A stretch of DNA of 64,000 nucleotides from Burkholderiales bacterium RIFOXYD12_FULL_59_19 (GCA_001771065.1 MESQ01000001.1:27120-91119), one strand, 5' to 3'. Positions 36,470-46,599 are shown, numbered from the stretch's first letter. The notes: generated by a model not told the origin, from the letters alone. Numbers and translations: made by a program.

Positions 36470-37789
36470 ATGCCACAAACCCTCACTGAACAATTGAGCC
36501 GCGAACAACAAATTGCCGCCCTTGAAAAAGACTGGGCGACCAACCCGCGCTGGAAAGGCATCAAGCGCGGCTACAGCGCAGCCGAGGTGGTGCGTTTGCG
36601 TGGCTCTTTCCCGATTGAGCACACCTTGGCGCGTCGCGGCGCTGAAAAGCTGTGGGATATGCTGCACAGCGAAGATTACGTCAACTGCCTGGGTGCACTC
36701 ACCGGTGGTCAAGCCATGCAACAGGTCAAGGCTGGCGTCAAGGCCATCTACCTGTCGGGCTGGCAAGTGGCTGCCGATGGCAATACATCAATGTCGATGT
36801 ACCCTGATCAGTCGCTGTACGCGGTCGATTCGGTGCCGACGATGGTCGAGCGTATCAACAATTCGTTTCGCCGTGCTGACGAAATTCAGCACTCCAAAGG
36901 CATTGACGCAGGAGACAAGGGCTACACCGACATGTTTGCCCCGATCGTGGCCGACGCGGAAGCCGGTTTCGGTGGTGTGCTCAATGCGTTCGAGTTGATG
37001 AAAAACATGATCCGTTCTGGTGCCGCTGGCGTGCACTGGGAAGACCAGCTGGCTTCGGTCAAGAAATGCGGCCACATGGGTGGCAAGGTGCTGGTGCCAA
37101 CCACCGAAGCCTGCCAGAAGCTGATTGCTGCACGCATGGCCGCTGACGTTTGTGGTGTGCCGACCCTGGTGATTGCCCGTACCGACGCCGAAGCAGCCGA
37201 CCTGCTGACCAGCGACTACGATGCCAACGACAAACCTTTCCTGACCGGTGAGCGCACCGCCGAAGGCTTTTACAAGACCACCAAGGGTCTGGACCAGGCT
37301 ATCAGCCGCGCTGTGGCCTATGCCGACTACGCCGACCTGGTGTGGTGCGAAACCGGCACCCCCGACCTCGAGTTCGCTCGCAAATTTGCCGAGGCTGTGC
37401 GTGCCAAGCACCCGGGCAAGCTGCTGGCCTACAACTGCTCACCTTCGTTCAACTGGAAGAAAAACCTGGACGATGCCACCATTGCCAAGTTCCAGAAAGA
37501 ACTCGGTGCCATGGGTTACAAGTACCAGTTCATCACCTTGGCCGGCATCCACTCCATGTGGTACAACATGTTCGACTTGGCGCAAGACTACGTGGCACGC
37601 GGCATGACCGCCTATGTGGAAAAAGTGCAAGAGCCAGAATTTGCAGCGCGAGACCGCGGCTACACTTTTGTCTCGCACCAACAGGAGGTCGGCACCGGTT
37701 ACTTTGACGAAGTGACCACCGTGATCCAGGGCGGCAAGTCCAATGTGACGGCGCTGACCGGCTCCACCGAAGAAGAACAGTTCCATTAA
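36470..37789 (+). CDS. aceA: Isocitrate lyase
   Basis: A 439-residue isocitrate lyase, first enzyme of the glyoxylate bypass (isocitrate to glyoxylate and succinate). The catalytic loop [13 protein letters not shown] contains the active cysteine; [20 protein letters not shown], and [10 protein letters not shown] are further family motifs. Start has AGGAG (TAGGAGTGACACC) upstream. It is a single-gene unit ending in an intrinsic terminator. The promoter region holds two identical palindromes, implying dedicated regulation by carbon source. Malate synthase is not adjacent. Confidence 0.97.
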   Translation: MPQTLTEQLSREQQIAALEKDWATNPRWKGIKRGYSAAEVVRLRGSFPIEHTLARRGAEKLWDMLHSEDYVNCLGALTGGQAMQQVKAGVKAIYLSGWQVAADGNTSMSMYPDQSLYAVDSVPTMVERINNSFRRADEIQHSKGIDAGDKGYTDMFAPIVADAEAGFGGVLNAFELMKNMIRSGAAGVHWEDQLASVKKCGHMGGKVLVPTTEACQKLIAARMAADVCGVPTLVIARTDAEAADLLTSDYDANDKPFLTGERTAEGFYKTTKGLDQAISRAVAYADYADLVWCETGTPDLEFARKFAEAVRAKHPGKLLAYNCSPSFNWKKNLDDATIAKFQKELGAMGYKYQFITLAGIHSMWYNMFDLAQDYVARGMTAYVEKVQEPEFAARDRGYTFVSHQQEVGTGYFDEVTTVIQGGKSNVTALTGSTEEEQFH

Positions 37790-37811
37790 TATACCGGGCC
37801 TGAGGAGGTCT

Positions 37812-37850
37812 AAGGCTGGCGTTCCCTGCAAAGGGGGCGACCAGCCTTTT
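37812..37850 (+). terminator. intrinsic terminator of aceA
   Basis: AAGGCTGG (37812-37819) pairs with CCAGCCTT (37841-37848), followed by TT and a short T-rich tail. The 21-base loop contains a smaller C/G-rich stem. Confidence 0.8.
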
Positions 37851-37930
37851 GTTATGGACTTGACTTATGGGGCCGGGTTGTTGTTCACAGTGGTGCGCTG
37901 AAATGGGTTGAATTCCTGGCGTTAACAGGC

Positions 37931-38382
37931 GGCTTACACGCACGGCGCGGCGACTGGGTCATGCGCATGCGGTTTTGGAGCGAAATCACGCGCGAAGTTG
38001 CCTCATTGTTATCAGAACGCCTTCTGCGCGCGCCTTTCACTCCAAAGCCCGGTCACATGACCCAATCACCACGCCTCAAGGCTGGTTGGAAATGCATGCA
38101 AAAAAAGCAATGACGCGGCTTCTCGCCCGAAAGCAACAGACCTGCCATGAGCCATCCCCGATGCCGCAAAGCCGTTTTGCGGCCATCTCTGAAACTTGCA
38201 AAGTGAAGAAAATAACAAAAGCAAGACCACGGTGAGGCAGGGTGATTGGGGCATGTGACCGGGCTTTGGGTCGAAAGGCGCGCGCAGACAGCATTGGCAT
38301 ACGGCACCGTATCCCCGCGCGTGATTTCGACCCAAAACCGCACGCGCATGACCCAGTCGCCTTGCCGTACGTCGATGCCTCC
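37931..38382. repeat. large inverted repeat (two roughly 150-bp arms) between aceA and thrS
   Basis: The left arm (37931-38078) and the right arm (38232-38382, inverted) share long near-identical blocks: GGCGACTGGGTCATGCGC, GCGGTTTTGG, CGAAATCACGCGCG, CTGCGCGCGCCTTTC and CCAAAGCCCGGTCACATG. The middle (38079-38231) has a GCCGCAAA/TTTGCGGC hairpin at 38163-38182. A third, more diverged copy lies at 58868-58985. The whole 37851-38540 stretch has no credible gene; short ORFs on both strands are translations of the repeat. Confidence 0.82.
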
Positions 38383-38540
38383 TGCATTTCACCCCGTCAC
38401 CCAATTGAAGCATCCCATGAAATCTGTCGAAGTTCGGGTAAGTTAAACTCGGTGCGCAATATGGCTAATATTCAGCAACGAATAAGACCTTAACCAGTCC
38501 GCAAGCTGTTTGTGTCAGCAGCTAAAAAAATACAGCAAAT

Positions 38541-38564
38541 GCGCGGCAATAACCCGCGCTTTTT
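38541..38564 (+). terminator. terminator-like hairpin in the thrS leader
   Basis: GCGCGG (38541-38546) pairs with CCGCGC (38554-38559), followed by TTTTT. It ends 31 bases before the thrS ATG, so it could act as an attenuator. No leader peptide rich in threonine codons is evident. Confidence 0.55.
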
Positions 38565-38595
38565 CGTTTTCTCCGCCGATTTTTCAGGATTCAAC

Positions 38596-40509
38596 ATGGT
38601 TCAAGTCACGCTTCCCGATGGTTCTCAACGCAACTACGATGCCGCAGTCACAGTGGCTGAGGTGGCCGCGTCCATCGGTACCGGTCTGGCCAAGGCAGCG
38701 CTGGCCGGCAAGGTGAATGGGCAGGTGGTTGACACCAGCTTTGTGATCGACAAGGACAGCAGCCTGGCCATCATCACCGCCAAGGATGCAGACGGTCTGG
38801 AAGTTATTCGGCATTCTACGGCCCACCTGTTGGCCTATGCGGTCAAGGAAATTTTCCCCAGCGCGCAGGTCACCATCGGCCCGGTGATTGAAAACGGCTT
38901 TTTCTACGACTTCTCGTTCGAGCGCCCGTTCACGCTTGAAGACCTCGCCGTCATTGAAAAGCGCATGGCCGCGCTGGCAGCCAAAGATGAACCGGTGTTG
39001 CGCCGGGTTCTGCCGCGTGACGAGGCAGTGGCTTATTTCAAGGGCCTGGGCGAGCATTACAAGGCAGAAATCATTGCCAGCATCCCTGCCGGTGAAGACG
39101 TCAGCCTGTACCGTGAAGGCGCTTTTGAAGACCTGTGCCGCGGCCCGCACGTGCCCAGCACCGGCAAACTCAAGCATTTCAAGCTCATGAAGGTCGCGGG
39201 TGCCTACTGGCGCGGCGACCATCGTAATGAAATGCTGCAGCGTATCTATGGCACGGCCTGGGCCACCAAAGAAGATTTGCAGCAGCATCTGACGATGCTC
39301 GAAGAAGCAGAAAAGCGCGACCACCGCAAGCTCGGTCGGGAGCTCGACCTGTTCCATGTTGACGACCACGCCCCGGGTATGGTGTTCTGGCACCCCAAGG
39401 GCTGGGCCATTTGGCAGGCAGTCGAGCAGTACATGCGCCAGGTCTACCGTGACAATGGCTACCAGGAGGTCAAAGGGCCACAGCTGCTGGACAAGGGTCT
39501 GTGGGAAAAAACCGGTCACTGGGACAAGTACCGTGACAACATGTTCATCACCGAGTCCGAAAAGCGCGACTACGCCTTGAAACCCATGAACTGCCCGGGT
39601 CACATCCTGATCTTCAAGCAGGGCCTGAAAAGCTACCGTGACCTGCCGCTGCGCTACGGCGAGTTCGGCCAATGCCACCGCAACGAAGCCACTGGCGGTT
39701 TACACGGCATCATGCGGGTGCGCGGCTTTACCCAGGACGACGGTCACATTTTCTGCACCGAAGATCAGATCCTGACCGAATGTGTGGCCTACACCACGCT
39801 GCTGCAAAAGGTCTATGCCGACTTTGGTTTCAAGAACATCATCTACAAAATTGCCACTCGGCCCGATCAGCGCATTGGTTCCGACGAGATCTGGGACAAA
39901 GCTGAGCACGCGCTCATCGAGAGCCTGCGCGCCTCGGGGTGCGAGTTTGAATTGTCGCCGGGCGAGGGTGCTTTTTACGGACCCAAGGTCGAGTACACCC
40001 TGAAAGACGCCATTGGTCGGCATTGGCAGTGCGGCACCATTCAGGTTGACTTTTCCATGCCCGAACGGCTTGATGCTGATTACGTGGGCGAAGACAGCGC
40101 CCGCCATCGCCCGGTCATGCTGCACCGGGCCATTGTTGGCAGCCTGGAGCGTTTTATCGGGATTTTGATCGAGGAAACCGCCGGTGCCTTGCCAACCTGG
40201 CTCGCGCCGGTGCAGGTCAAGGTGCTCAACATCACCGATGCACAGGCCGAATATGCCCGGGATGTCGTCAAAACGCTGCTGAATCAAGGCTTTAGGGTCG
40301 AGGCAGATCTTCGCAATGAAAAAATCACGTATAAAATACGGGAGCATTCAATGCAGAAGGTGCCGTATCTGATCGTGATTGGCGACAAAGAGATGGCTTC
40401 CGGTGCTGTTGCAGTGCGAGCCCGAGGTGGACAAGACCTTGGCGTGATGTCGGTTGCCGAGTTTGTTGAAAGAATCTCGGCTGACGTCGCGCATAAATCA
40501 TTGCTTTGA
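38596..40509 (+). CDS. thrS: Threonyl-tRNA synthetase
   Basis: A 637-residue ThrRS. Domains in order: TGS (residues 1-60, [23 protein letters not shown]), the editing domain with [15 protein letters not shown] and [19 protein letters not shown], the class II catalytic core ([36 protein letters not shown]), and the C-terminal anticodon-binding domain ([16 protein letters not shown]). The ATG at 38596 gives the usual N terminus. A terminator-like hairpin lies in the leader, so transcription attenuation or translational control is possible. It heads the translation cluster with infC after 77 bases. Confidence 0.97.
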   Translation: MVQVTLPDGSQRNYDAAVTVAEVAASIGTGLAKAALAGKVNGQVVDTSFVIDKDSSLAIITAKDADGLEVIRHSTAHLLAYAVKEIFPSAQVTIGPVIENGFFYDFSFERPFTLEDLAVIEKRMAALAAKDEPVLRRVLPRDEAVAYFKGLGEHYKAEIIASIPAGEDVSLYREGAFEDLCRGPHVPSTGKLKHFKLMKVAGAYWRGDHRNEMLQRIYGTAWATKEDLQQHLTMLEEAEKRDHRKLGRELDLFHVDDHAPGMVFWHPKGWAIWQAVEQYMRQVYRDNGYQEVKGPQLLDKGLWEKTGHWDKYRDNMFITESEKRDYALKPMNCPGHILIFKQGLKSYRDLPLRYGEFGQCHRNEATGGLHGIMRVRGFTQDDGHIFCTEDQILTECVAYTTLLQKVYADFGFKNIIYKIATRPDQRIGSDEIWDKAEHALIESLRASGCEFELSPGEGAFYGPKVEYTLKDAIGRHWQCGTIQVDFSMPERLDADYVGEDSARHRPVMLHRAIVGSLERFIGILIEETAGALPTWLAPVQVKVLNITDAQAEYARDVVKTLLNQGFRVEADLRNEKITYKIREHSMQKVPYLIVIGDKEMASGAVAVRARGGQDLGVMSVAEFVERISADVAHKSLL

Positions 40510-40586
40510 TTTTTGAATTGTTCATGGGTTTGTATTGCCCAGTTTTAGCCACGATGGATGTGGCAGTTTTTGTGAAGGATTAAGTC

Positions 40587-41180
40587 ATCGCTACCGAATT
40601 TCGTGATCGCCGTCACCGCGAAGAACGCAAACACCGATTGAATCGGGAAATCATGGCCCCAGAGGTTCGCCTCTCTGGTGTAGAAAACGAACCCCTGGGT
40701 GTTGTCAATATCAATGACGCACTGCGTATGGCGGGTGAGTTGGACGTGGACCTGGTAGAGATTGCCGCAACAGCCAATCCGCCGGTGTGTCGTTTGATGG
40801 ATTACGGCAAGTTCAAGTACCAGGAACAAAAGAAAGCTGCAGAAGCCAAAGCCAAGCAGACCGTGATCGAAATCAAGGAAATCAAGTTCCGCCCCGGTAC
40901 CGATGATGGCGACTACAACATCAAGATGCGCAATATCCGGCGTTTTCTTGCTGAAGGCGACAAGTGCAAGATTACCTTGCGTTTTCGCGGTCGCGAGATC
41001 ACCCACCAGGAACTCGGCATGGCCTTGCTGAACCGCATTCGTGATGAGCTCGGCGATTTGATTTTGGTCGAGCAGTTTCCTAAGCTTGAAGGCCGCCAGA
41101 TGATCATGATGATTGCACCGGGCCGCAAGAAAGTGGCTGTGGCCAAGCCGGTCGTGACTGAGGTTGCTGTCGGCGCGTAA
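40587..41180 (+). CDS. infC: Translation initiation factor IF-3, AUC start
   Basis: A 197-residue IF-3. The gene starts with a rare ATC codon at 40587: the reading frame [21 protein letters not shown] leads into the conserved core ([36 protein letters not shown]), there is a stop two codons upstream, and AAGGA lies seven bases before ATC. The first ATG in frame (40638) is too late and would remove the conserved basic N terminus. AUU/AUC starts on infC let IF-3, which discriminates against non-AUG starts, repress its own synthesis. Downstream are rpmI and rplT. Confidence 0.95.
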   Translation: MATEFRDRRHREERKHRLNREIMAPEVRLSGVENEPLGVVNINDALRMAGELDVDLVEIAATANPPVCRLMDYGKFKYQEQKKAAEAKAKQTVIEIKEIKFRPGTDDGDYNIKMRNIRRFLAEGDKCKITLRFRGREITHQELGMALLNRIRDELGDLILVEQFPKLEGRQMIMMIAPGRKKVAVAKPVVTEVAVGA

Positions 41181-41188
41181 AAGATTGG

Positions 41189-41335
41189 GGCAAACACCCG
41201 CAAGGTGTTTGCCACGAAAGGTGGTGGGTTCATGCCCACTGCCAAAAAGTGGAGGGTTTATTCTCACCACTAAAAGTGGTGGGTTTTTAACTCGCCACTA
41301 AAAGTGGAAGGTTTTTAACTCGCCACTAAAAGTGG
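41189..41335 (+). promoter_or_regulatory. rpmI-rplT leader: long hairpin plus three tandem CCACTAAAAGTGG hairpins
   Basis: GGCAAACACC (41189-41198) pairs with GGTGTTTGCC (41204-41213). Then the palindrome CCACTAAAAGTGG occurs at 41267, 41295 and 41323, an exact 28-bp period; between copies the sequence is near-identical (GGTTTTTAACTCG). A diverged copy (CCACTGCCAAAAAGTGG) is at 41235. Two of the three are followed by TTTTT, so each could terminate. L20 autoregulates this operon in other bacteria by binding structures in this region. Confidence 0.72.
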
Positions 41336-41402
41336 CTCGGGGCCATCAAGGCTGCAAATTGATTGCAGACGCCTCACGAGCACAATGTAATAGGAGCAGT
41401 AA

Positions 41403-41606
41403 ATGCCCAAAATGAAGACCAAGAGCGCGGCGAAGAAACGCTTCCGCGTCCGTCCAGGTGGCACCGTTAAACGCGGTCAAGCTTTCAAACGTCACATTCT
41501 GACCAAGAAGACCACTAAAAATAAACGCCATCTGCGTGGTGCAACTGCTGTTCATGAGACCAATATGGGTCACATGGCACAGATGCTTCCAGGCCGTGGT
41601 ATTTAA
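41403..41606 (+). CDS. rpmI: 50S ribosomal protein L35
   Basis: A 67-residue L35 beginning [20 protein letters not shown], highly basic with [16 protein letters not shown], typical of the family. It follows the structured leader and precedes rplT by 25 bases. Ribosome site AGGAG lies before the ATG. Regulation is probably shared with rplT through the leader. Confidence 0.98.
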   Translation: MPKMKTKSAAKKRFRVRPGGTVKRGQAFKRHILTKKTTKNKRHLRGATAVHETNMGHMAQMLPGRGI

Positions 41607-41631
41607 TTAACGACGAACAAGGAGTACTCAC

Positions 41632-41991
41632 ATGCCTCGCGTCAAACGTGGTGTAACGGCTCGCGCCCGCCACAAAAAAGTTCTAGCCCTTGCAAAAGGT
41701 TTCCGCGGTCGTCGTGGTAATGTCTTCCGTATCGCCAAAGAAGCGGTCATGAAGGCTGGGCAATATGCCTACCGTGACCGTCGTACCAAAAAACGTGTCT
41801 TCCGTCAGTTGTGGATTGCCCGTATCAATGCCGCTGCGCGTCAGTGTGGCATGACCTACAGCCAATTTGCCAACGGTCTGAAGAAAGCTTGTATCGAGAT
41901 CGACCGCAAGGTTCTGTCTGATATTGCGATCCATGACATGGCCGCTTTTGCTGGTATCGTGGAACAAGTCAAGGCCAAACTGGCTGCTTGA
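41632..41991 (+). CDS. rplT: 50S ribosomal protein L20
   Basis: A 119-residue L20, required for early 50S assembly and, in several bacteria, repressor of its own operon. [20 protein letters not shown] and [20 protein letters not shown] are signature segments; the C-terminal globular domain ([21 protein letters not shown]) binds 23S rRNA and the mRNA mimic. AAGGAG precedes the start. Confidence 0.98.
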   Translation: MPRVKRGVTARARHKKVLALAKGFRGRRGNVFRIAKEAVMKAGQYAYRDRRTKKRVFRQLWIARINAAARQCGMTYSQFANGLKKACIEIDRKVLSDIAIHDMAAFAGIVEQVKAKLAA

Positions 41992-42040
41992 GTTGCGTTG
42001 GTTGCTATTTAATTTATAGCTTCTTGCAATAATATGATGA

Positions 42041-42074
42041 GGGCTAGAGCTTGAAAAGGCGCTAGCCCTTTTTC
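42041..42074 (+). terminator. intrinsic terminator/attenuator between rplT and pheS
   Basis: GGGCTAG (42041-42047) pairs with CTAGCCC (42062-42068), followed by TTTTT. It lies only 27 bases before the pheS ATG, so pheS must be reached by read-through or by a promoter overlapping the hairpin. No Phe-rich leader peptide is visible. Confidence 0.8.
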
Positions 42075-42101
42075 CTTGGATCAGAGCTTTTCTGAGTATT
42101 T

Positions 42102-43175
42102 ATGAACGACTTGACCGCTGTTGTTGAACAAGCCCGTGCCGCTTTTGAGTTGGCCCATACCCCCGCTGAACTTGAAAATAGCAAGGCCCTGTACCTGGGC
42201 AAAGCTGGCCGCATTACCGAGCTGATGAAGGGCCTGGCCGCCTTGCCGGTCGACGAAAAGAAATTGCAAGGCGCCGCCATCAACCAGGCCAAACAAGGCA
42301 TCGAAGCCGCGCTCAACGCACGTCGTCAGGCGCTGGCCGACCGCGAATTGCTGGCGCAACTGCAGGCTGAAGCGCTCGACGTGAGCCTGCCCGGCCGCCA
42401 GCGTGGCACCGGTGGCCTGCACCCGGTGTCGCTCACGCTGGAACGCATCGAGGCCATTTTTGGCTCCATGGGTTTTGAAGTGGCGCAAGGCCCCGAGATT
42501 GAGTCCGACTGGTTCAACTTCACCGCGCTCAACACCCCCGAAGACCATCCTGCGCGCTCCATGCACGACACCTTCTATGTCGAAGGCGGCAGCGAGACGG
42601 CACCCAATTTACTGCGCACCCATACCAGCCCGATGCAGATCCGGCACGCGGTGCAGCACGTCAAGAAGCACCGCCTGGCCCATGGCAGCGCAGTGGATGG
42701 CACGCTCTACAGTGGCGACATGCCCGAGATTCGTGTCATCGCGCCCGGGCGCACCTACCGGGTCGACAGCGATGCCACCCATTCGCCCATGTTCCACCAG
42801 TGTGAAGGCCTGTGGGTGGGCGATGCCATCAGCTTCAAGGACCTGAAGTACGTCTTTACCGATTTTTGCCGCACCTTCTTTGAAAACCCTGATCTGGTGC
42901 TGCGCTTTAGGCCCAGCTTTTTCCCGTTCACCGAGCCCAGCGCCGAAGTCGACATCCAGTTCCCCAGCGGCCCACTGGCCGGGCGCTGGCTCGAGGTGGC
43001 AGGCTCTGGCCAGGTCCACCCCAACGTGATCCGCAACATGGGCCTGGACCCCGAGCGTTACATCGGTTTTGCCTTCGGTATGGGCCCTGACCGGCTTACC
43101 ATGCTGCGCTACGGCGTCAACGACCTGCGTCTATTTTTTGACGGTGACATTCGCTTTCTGTCGCAGTTTCGTTGA
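42102..43175 (+). CDS. pheS: Phenylalanyl-tRNA synthetase alpha subunit
   Basis: A 357-residue PheS, the catalytic subunit of the alpha2-beta2 enzyme. The N-terminal coiled coil binds tRNA-Phe (residues 1-85). The class II motifs are [21 protein letters not shown] (motif 1), [10 protein letters not shown] and [14 protein letters not shown] (motif 2), and [20 protein letters not shown] (motif 3). It is followed by pheT after 41 bases. A terminator-like hairpin directly upstream may regulate entry from the ribosomal genes. Confidence 0.98.
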   Translation: MNDLTAVVEQARAAFELAHTPAELENSKALYLGKAGRITELMKGLAALPVDEKKLQGAAINQAKQGIEAALNARRQALADRELLAQLQAEALDVSLPGRQRGTGGLHPVSLTLERIEAIFGSMGFEVAQGPEIESDWFNFTALNTPEDHPARSMHDTFYVEGGSETAPNLLRTHTSPMQIRHAVQHVKKHRLAHGSAVDGTLYSGDMPEIRVIAPGRTYRVDSDATHSPMFHQCEGLWVGDAISFKDLKYVFTDFCRTFFENPDLVLRFRPSFFPFTEPSAEVDIQFPSGPLAGRWLEVAGSGQVHPNVIRNMGLDPERYIGFAFGMGPDRLTMLRYGVNDLRLFFDGDIRFLSQFR

Positions 43176-43216
43176 ACTGCATCGGCATGTCCCCAAAGAA
43201 TTAATCGATAAAAACT

Positions 43217-45649
43217 ATGCAATTTCCTGAATCCTGGTTGCGTGAATTCTGTAACCCCGCTCTAAGCACGGCTGAACTCGCTGAAACCCTGACCATGGCT
43301 GGTCTTGAGGTGGAAGAACTTAAATCCGTGGCGCCACCGTTCAGCCACGTCGTGGTCGGCGAAATCAAGGAAGCGGTGCAGCACCCCAATGCCGACCGCC
43401 TGCGCGTTTGCCAGGTCGACGTGGGCCAGGCCGAACTGCTCACCATTGTGTGTGGGGCGCCCAACGCGCGGGTTGGTATCAAGGTGCCTTGCGCCATGGT
43501 GGGGGCCGAGTTGCCGCCCGGTGAAGATGGCAAGCCGTTTTTGATCAAGGTCGGCAAGCTGCGTGGTGTGGAAAGTTTTGGCATGCTGTGCTCGGCCCGC
43601 GAACTCAAGCTCTCGGAAGACCACGGTGGCTTATTGGAGCTGGCCGCTGACGCGGTGGTGGGGCAAAACATTCGCGACCATCTGCTGCTCGACGACACCC
43701 TGTTCACGCTCAAACTCACGCCCAACCTGGCGCATTGCCTGAGCGTCTATGGCGTCGCGCGCGAGGTGTCCGCGCTCACCGGTGCGCCCCTGAAAACGCC
43801 AGATTTCTCCAAGGCCCACTGCGCCCTCACTGAGGTCTTGCCGGTCAAGGTCAGTGCACCCGATTTGTGCGGTCGTTTTTCCGGTCGTATCATTCGCAGT
43901 GTCAACCCCAAGGCCACCACGCCTGCCTGGATGGTGGACCGCCTGGCGCGTTGCGGCCAGCGCAGTGTGACCGCCCTGGTCGACATCTCCAACTACGTGA
44001 TGTTTGAACTCGGTCGGCCGTCGCACATTTTTGACCTTGACAAAATCCACGGTGGCCTTGACGTGCGCTGGGGCAGGGCGGGCGAGTCGCTCAAGCTGCT
44101 CAACGGCAACACCGTCACGGTTGATGCACAGGTGGGGGTGATTGCCGATGCGGTCCAGGTCGAATCCTTGGCCGGTATCATGGGCGGCGATGCCACCGCC
44201 GTGTCGGATGACACCACCAACATCTATGTCGAAGCCGCCTTCTGGTGGCCCAAAGCCATTGCCGGGCGCTCGCGCCGCTTCAACTTTTCCACTGATGCCG
44301 GCCACCGCTTTGAGCGCGGTGTCGACCCCGAATTGACCGTCGAACACATCGAGCGCATCACCCAGTTGGTGCAGGCCATCTGCGGCACGTCAGACACGGT
44401 GTGTGGTCCTGTGGACGACCAGCAGGTCGCCATGCCCCAGCCCGTCAAAGTGGCCTTGCGTGTGGCGCGTGCCGTCAAGGTGCTCGGCATGCCGCTCACC
44501 CAGGCGCAATGCGTCAAGGTGCTTACCGGCCTGGGCCTGCCCGTGACCGAGGGTGACGGTGTCATTGAAGTCACCCCGCCTTCCTACCGCTTCGACCTGC
44601 AAATCGAAGAAGACCTGATCGAGGAAGTCGCCCGCATGATCGGCTTTCATAACTTGCCACAAACGCCGCCGCAGGCGCCCATCACAGCCAAGCTCCGTTC
44701 TGAGAACCAACGCAGCCCGTTTGCGGTGCGCCGCGCGCTCGCCGCTCTGGGCTACCAGGAAACCATCAACTTTAGTTTTGTCGAAGCGCGTTGGGAACAT
44801 GAGCTGGCGGGCAATGCCAATCCCATCAAGCTGCTCAACCCAATTGCCAGCCAGATGAGCGTGATGCGCTCCAGCCTGTTGGGCTCCTTGTTGCAGGTGC
44901 TCAAGTTCAACCAGGATCGCAAGGCGCAACGTGTGCGCGTCTTTGAGCTGGGCCGCGTGTTTTTGCGTGACACTTCGGTGGAGAGTTCTGACACCACGGT
45001 GCAGGGGTTCGATCAGCCCATGCGTGTCGCCGGTGTGGCCATGGGCCCGGTCGACGCGCCTGAGTGGGGTTGCAAAGAGCGTCCGGTCGACTTTTTTGAC
45101 ATCAAAGGCGACCTTGAAGCCCTGTTCGCACCCATCCGCTTGAGTTTTGAGCCTGCCGAGCATCCGGCCATGCACCCCGGGCGCTGCGCGCGTGTGCTGT
45201 GTGGTGGTGCGGTGGTCGGTTTTGTCGGTGAATTACATCCCAAATGGCGTCAGTCCCACGACCTGGTGCAGGCGCCTGTCATGTTCGAAGTTGATCTGGA
45301 CGCCGCGCTGGGTCGCCAGGTACCGCGCTTTGAGGCGGTGCCGCGCTTCCAGGCCGTTGAACGTGACATTGCGGTGCTGGTGGCCGAGTCGGTCAGCCAC
45401 GGCGCCCTGATGCAGGCCATTTGGGCCGCACCCTGCGGCGGCATCCTGCGTGACGCGGTGCTGTTCGACATTTACCGGCCCAAGCCCCAGCCGGCGGATA
45501 CGCAAAACGTGGCACCAGAGAAAAGCATGGCGATTCGTTTGACGCTCAACGCGCAAGATGCTACGCTGTCCGAACAGCAAATCGAAGAGGCTGTGGCTGC
45601 TGTGGTAGCCACCTTGAGCGAAAAAGTTGCCGCGCGTCAGCGTGTTTAA
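43217..45649 (+). CDS. pheT: Phenylalanyl-tRNA synthetase beta subunit
   Basis: An 810-residue PheT. Domains in order: N-terminal EMAP-like tRNA-binding fold (VVGEIKEAVQHPNADRLRVCQVDVG), B3/B4 editing domain (RCGQRSVTALVDISNYVMFELGRPSHIFDLDKI), B5 domain, a degenerate class II core, and the C-terminal ferredoxin-fold anticodon-binding domain (FEAVPRFQAVERDIAVLV). Length is normal. It is in the conserved order pheS-pheT-ihfA-merR. Confidence 0.98.
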   Translation: MQFPESWLREFCNPALSTAELAETLTMAGLEVEELKSVAPPFSHVVVGEIKEAVQHPNADRLRVCQVDVGQAELLTIVCGAPNARVGIKVPCAMVGAELPPGEDGKPFLIKVGKLRGVESFGMLCSARELKLSEDHGGLLELAADAVVGQNIRDHLLLDDTLFTLKLTPNLAHCLSVYGVAREVSALTGAPLKTPDFSKAHCALTEVLPVKVSAPDLCGRFSGRIIRSVNPKATTPAWMVDRLARCGQRSVTALVDISNYVMFELGRPSHIFDLDKIHGGLDVRWGRAGESLKLLNGNTVTVDAQVGVIADAVQVESLAGIMGGDATAVSDDTTNIYVEAAFWWPKAIAGRSRRFNFSTDAGHRFERGVDPELTVEHIERITQLVQAICGTSDTVCGPVDDQQVAMPQPVKVALRVARAVKVLGMPLTQAQCVKVLTGLGLPVTEGDGVIEVTPPSYRFDLQIEEDLIEEVARMIGFHNLPQTPPQAPITAKLRSENQRSPFAVRRALAALGYQETINFSFVEARWEHELAGNANPIKLLNPIASQMSVMRSSLLGSLLQVLKFNQDRKAQRVRVFELGRVFLRDTSVESSDTTVQGFDQPMRVAGVAMGPVDAPEWGCKERPVDFFDIKGDLEALFAPIRLSFEPAEHPAMHPGRCARVLCGGAVVGFVGELHPKWRQSHDLVQAPVMFEVDLDAALGRQVPRFEAVPRFQAVERDIAVLVAESVSHGALMQAIWAAPCGGILRDAVLFDIYRPKPQPADTQNVAPEKSMAIRLTLNAQDATLSEQQIEEAVAAVVATLSEKVAARQRV

Positions 45650-45687
45650 GCCGGTTACCTCCCCCTTAGCTACAAAACGAGTCATCA

Positions 45688-46026
45688 ATGGACATCACGG
45701 TTGAATCACTGGAAACTCCGGCCCTGACCAAGGCGCAACTTGCCGAACTGCTGTTTGAACAGATCGGCCTGAACAAGCGCGAGTCCAAGGACATGGTTGA
45801 TGCATTTTTTGACCTGGTCTCCAACAGCTTGGTCGAGGGTGATGACGTCAAGATCACGGGCTTTGGCAACTTTCAGATTCGCACCAAGTCATCACGCCCC
45901 GGGCGCAATCCACGCACCGGCGAGGCCATTCCCATTGCCGCGCGTCGGGTGGTCACGTTCCATGCCAGCCAAAAGCTCAAGGAGCAGATTCAAAACGGGT
46001 CATTGTCGGCAACTTCGGATATTTAA
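45688..46026 (+). CDS. ihfA: Integration host factor alpha subunit
   Basis: A 112-residue IHF-alpha, a DNA-bending nucleoid protein working with IHF-beta. [29 protein letters not shown] is the helical dimer region; [22 protein letters not shown] carries the DNA-bending arm with the intercalating proline (GRNPRTGE), and ITGFGNF is the family turn. The N-terminal extension of about ten residues ([12 protein letters not shown]) is beyond the E. coli form but usual in this group. It lies between pheT and a MerR-like gene. Confidence 0.97.
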   Translation: MDITVESLETPALTKAQLAELLFEQIGLNKRESKDMVDAFFDLVSNSLVEGDDVKITGFGNFQIRTKSSRPGRNPRTGEAIPIAARRVVTFHASQKLKEQIQNGSLSATSDI

Positions 46027-46118
46027 CAATTTTCCGTGCACATCAGGGTAAGACGTCTTTACAGGCGCAGCGGACTTGGGGTACGCTTGCAGGCTGACAG
46101 CTTACCTGGTTGACACAC

Positions 46119-46568
46119 ATGGAGAATTCCCTCCCCCCCATTCCCGCAAAACGCTACTTCACGATTGGTGAAGTGGGCGATTTGTGCGGTGTCAAGCCGC
46201 ATGTGCTCAGGTATTGGGAGCAGGAATTCACGCAACTGCGGCCGATGAAGCGCCGCGGTAACCGACGCTATTACCAGCACCACGAAGTACTGATGATCCG
46301 GCGTATTCGCGAGCTACTCTACGACCAGGGTTTTACCATCAGTGGTGCGCGTAACAAATTGCAGGAACTGGTGCAGGAGCAACCTGATGCGTTGTTGCAT
46401 GAGGGCTTGTTGCTGGAGCCAACATTCGATTTCTTGGAACCCGAGCCACGACCATCTGCGCAAAACAATGCCGTGTCACCGGCCGCTGGCCAAGCTGACT
46501 TTGGTTCCTGGCAGCAGGTACGGCAGGAATTGCATGAAATCCGTGGGCTTTTGGCGCTGGATTTCTAA
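46119..46568 (+). CDS. MerR-family transcriptional regulator
   Basis: A 149-residue MerR-like protein. The winged helix-turn-helix is KRYFTIGEVGDLCGVKPHVLRYWEQEFTQLRPMKRRGNRRYY with a following coiled-coil region (VLMIRRIRELLYDQGFTISGARNKL). No cysteine metal site is visible, so it is of the non-metal subclass. It is regularly found after ihfA in beta- and gammaproteobacteria, but its targets are unknown. The ATG at 46119 is preferred over an upstream TTG. Confidence 0.92.
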   Translation: MENSLPPIPAKRYFTIGEVGDLCGVKPHVLRYWEQEFTQLRPMKRRGNRRYYQHHEVLMIRRIRELLYDQGFTISGARNKLQELVQEQPDALLHEGLLLEPTFDFLEPEPRPSAQNNAVSPAAGQADFGSWQQVRQELHEIRGLLALDF

Positions 46569-46599
46569 ATCTGCGGTCCAAATCGACCTACACCGTGGT

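Noticed and set aside
37975..38493. Short ORFs on both strands between aceA and thrS
   Set aside because: They are translations of the two inverted-repeat arms; no frame is open across an arm with a ribosome site.
41235..41335. Possible CRISPR from the 28-bp period before rpmI
   Set aside because: The repeated unit includes the spacer as well: sequences between palindromes are near-identical, there are only three units, and no cas gene is near.
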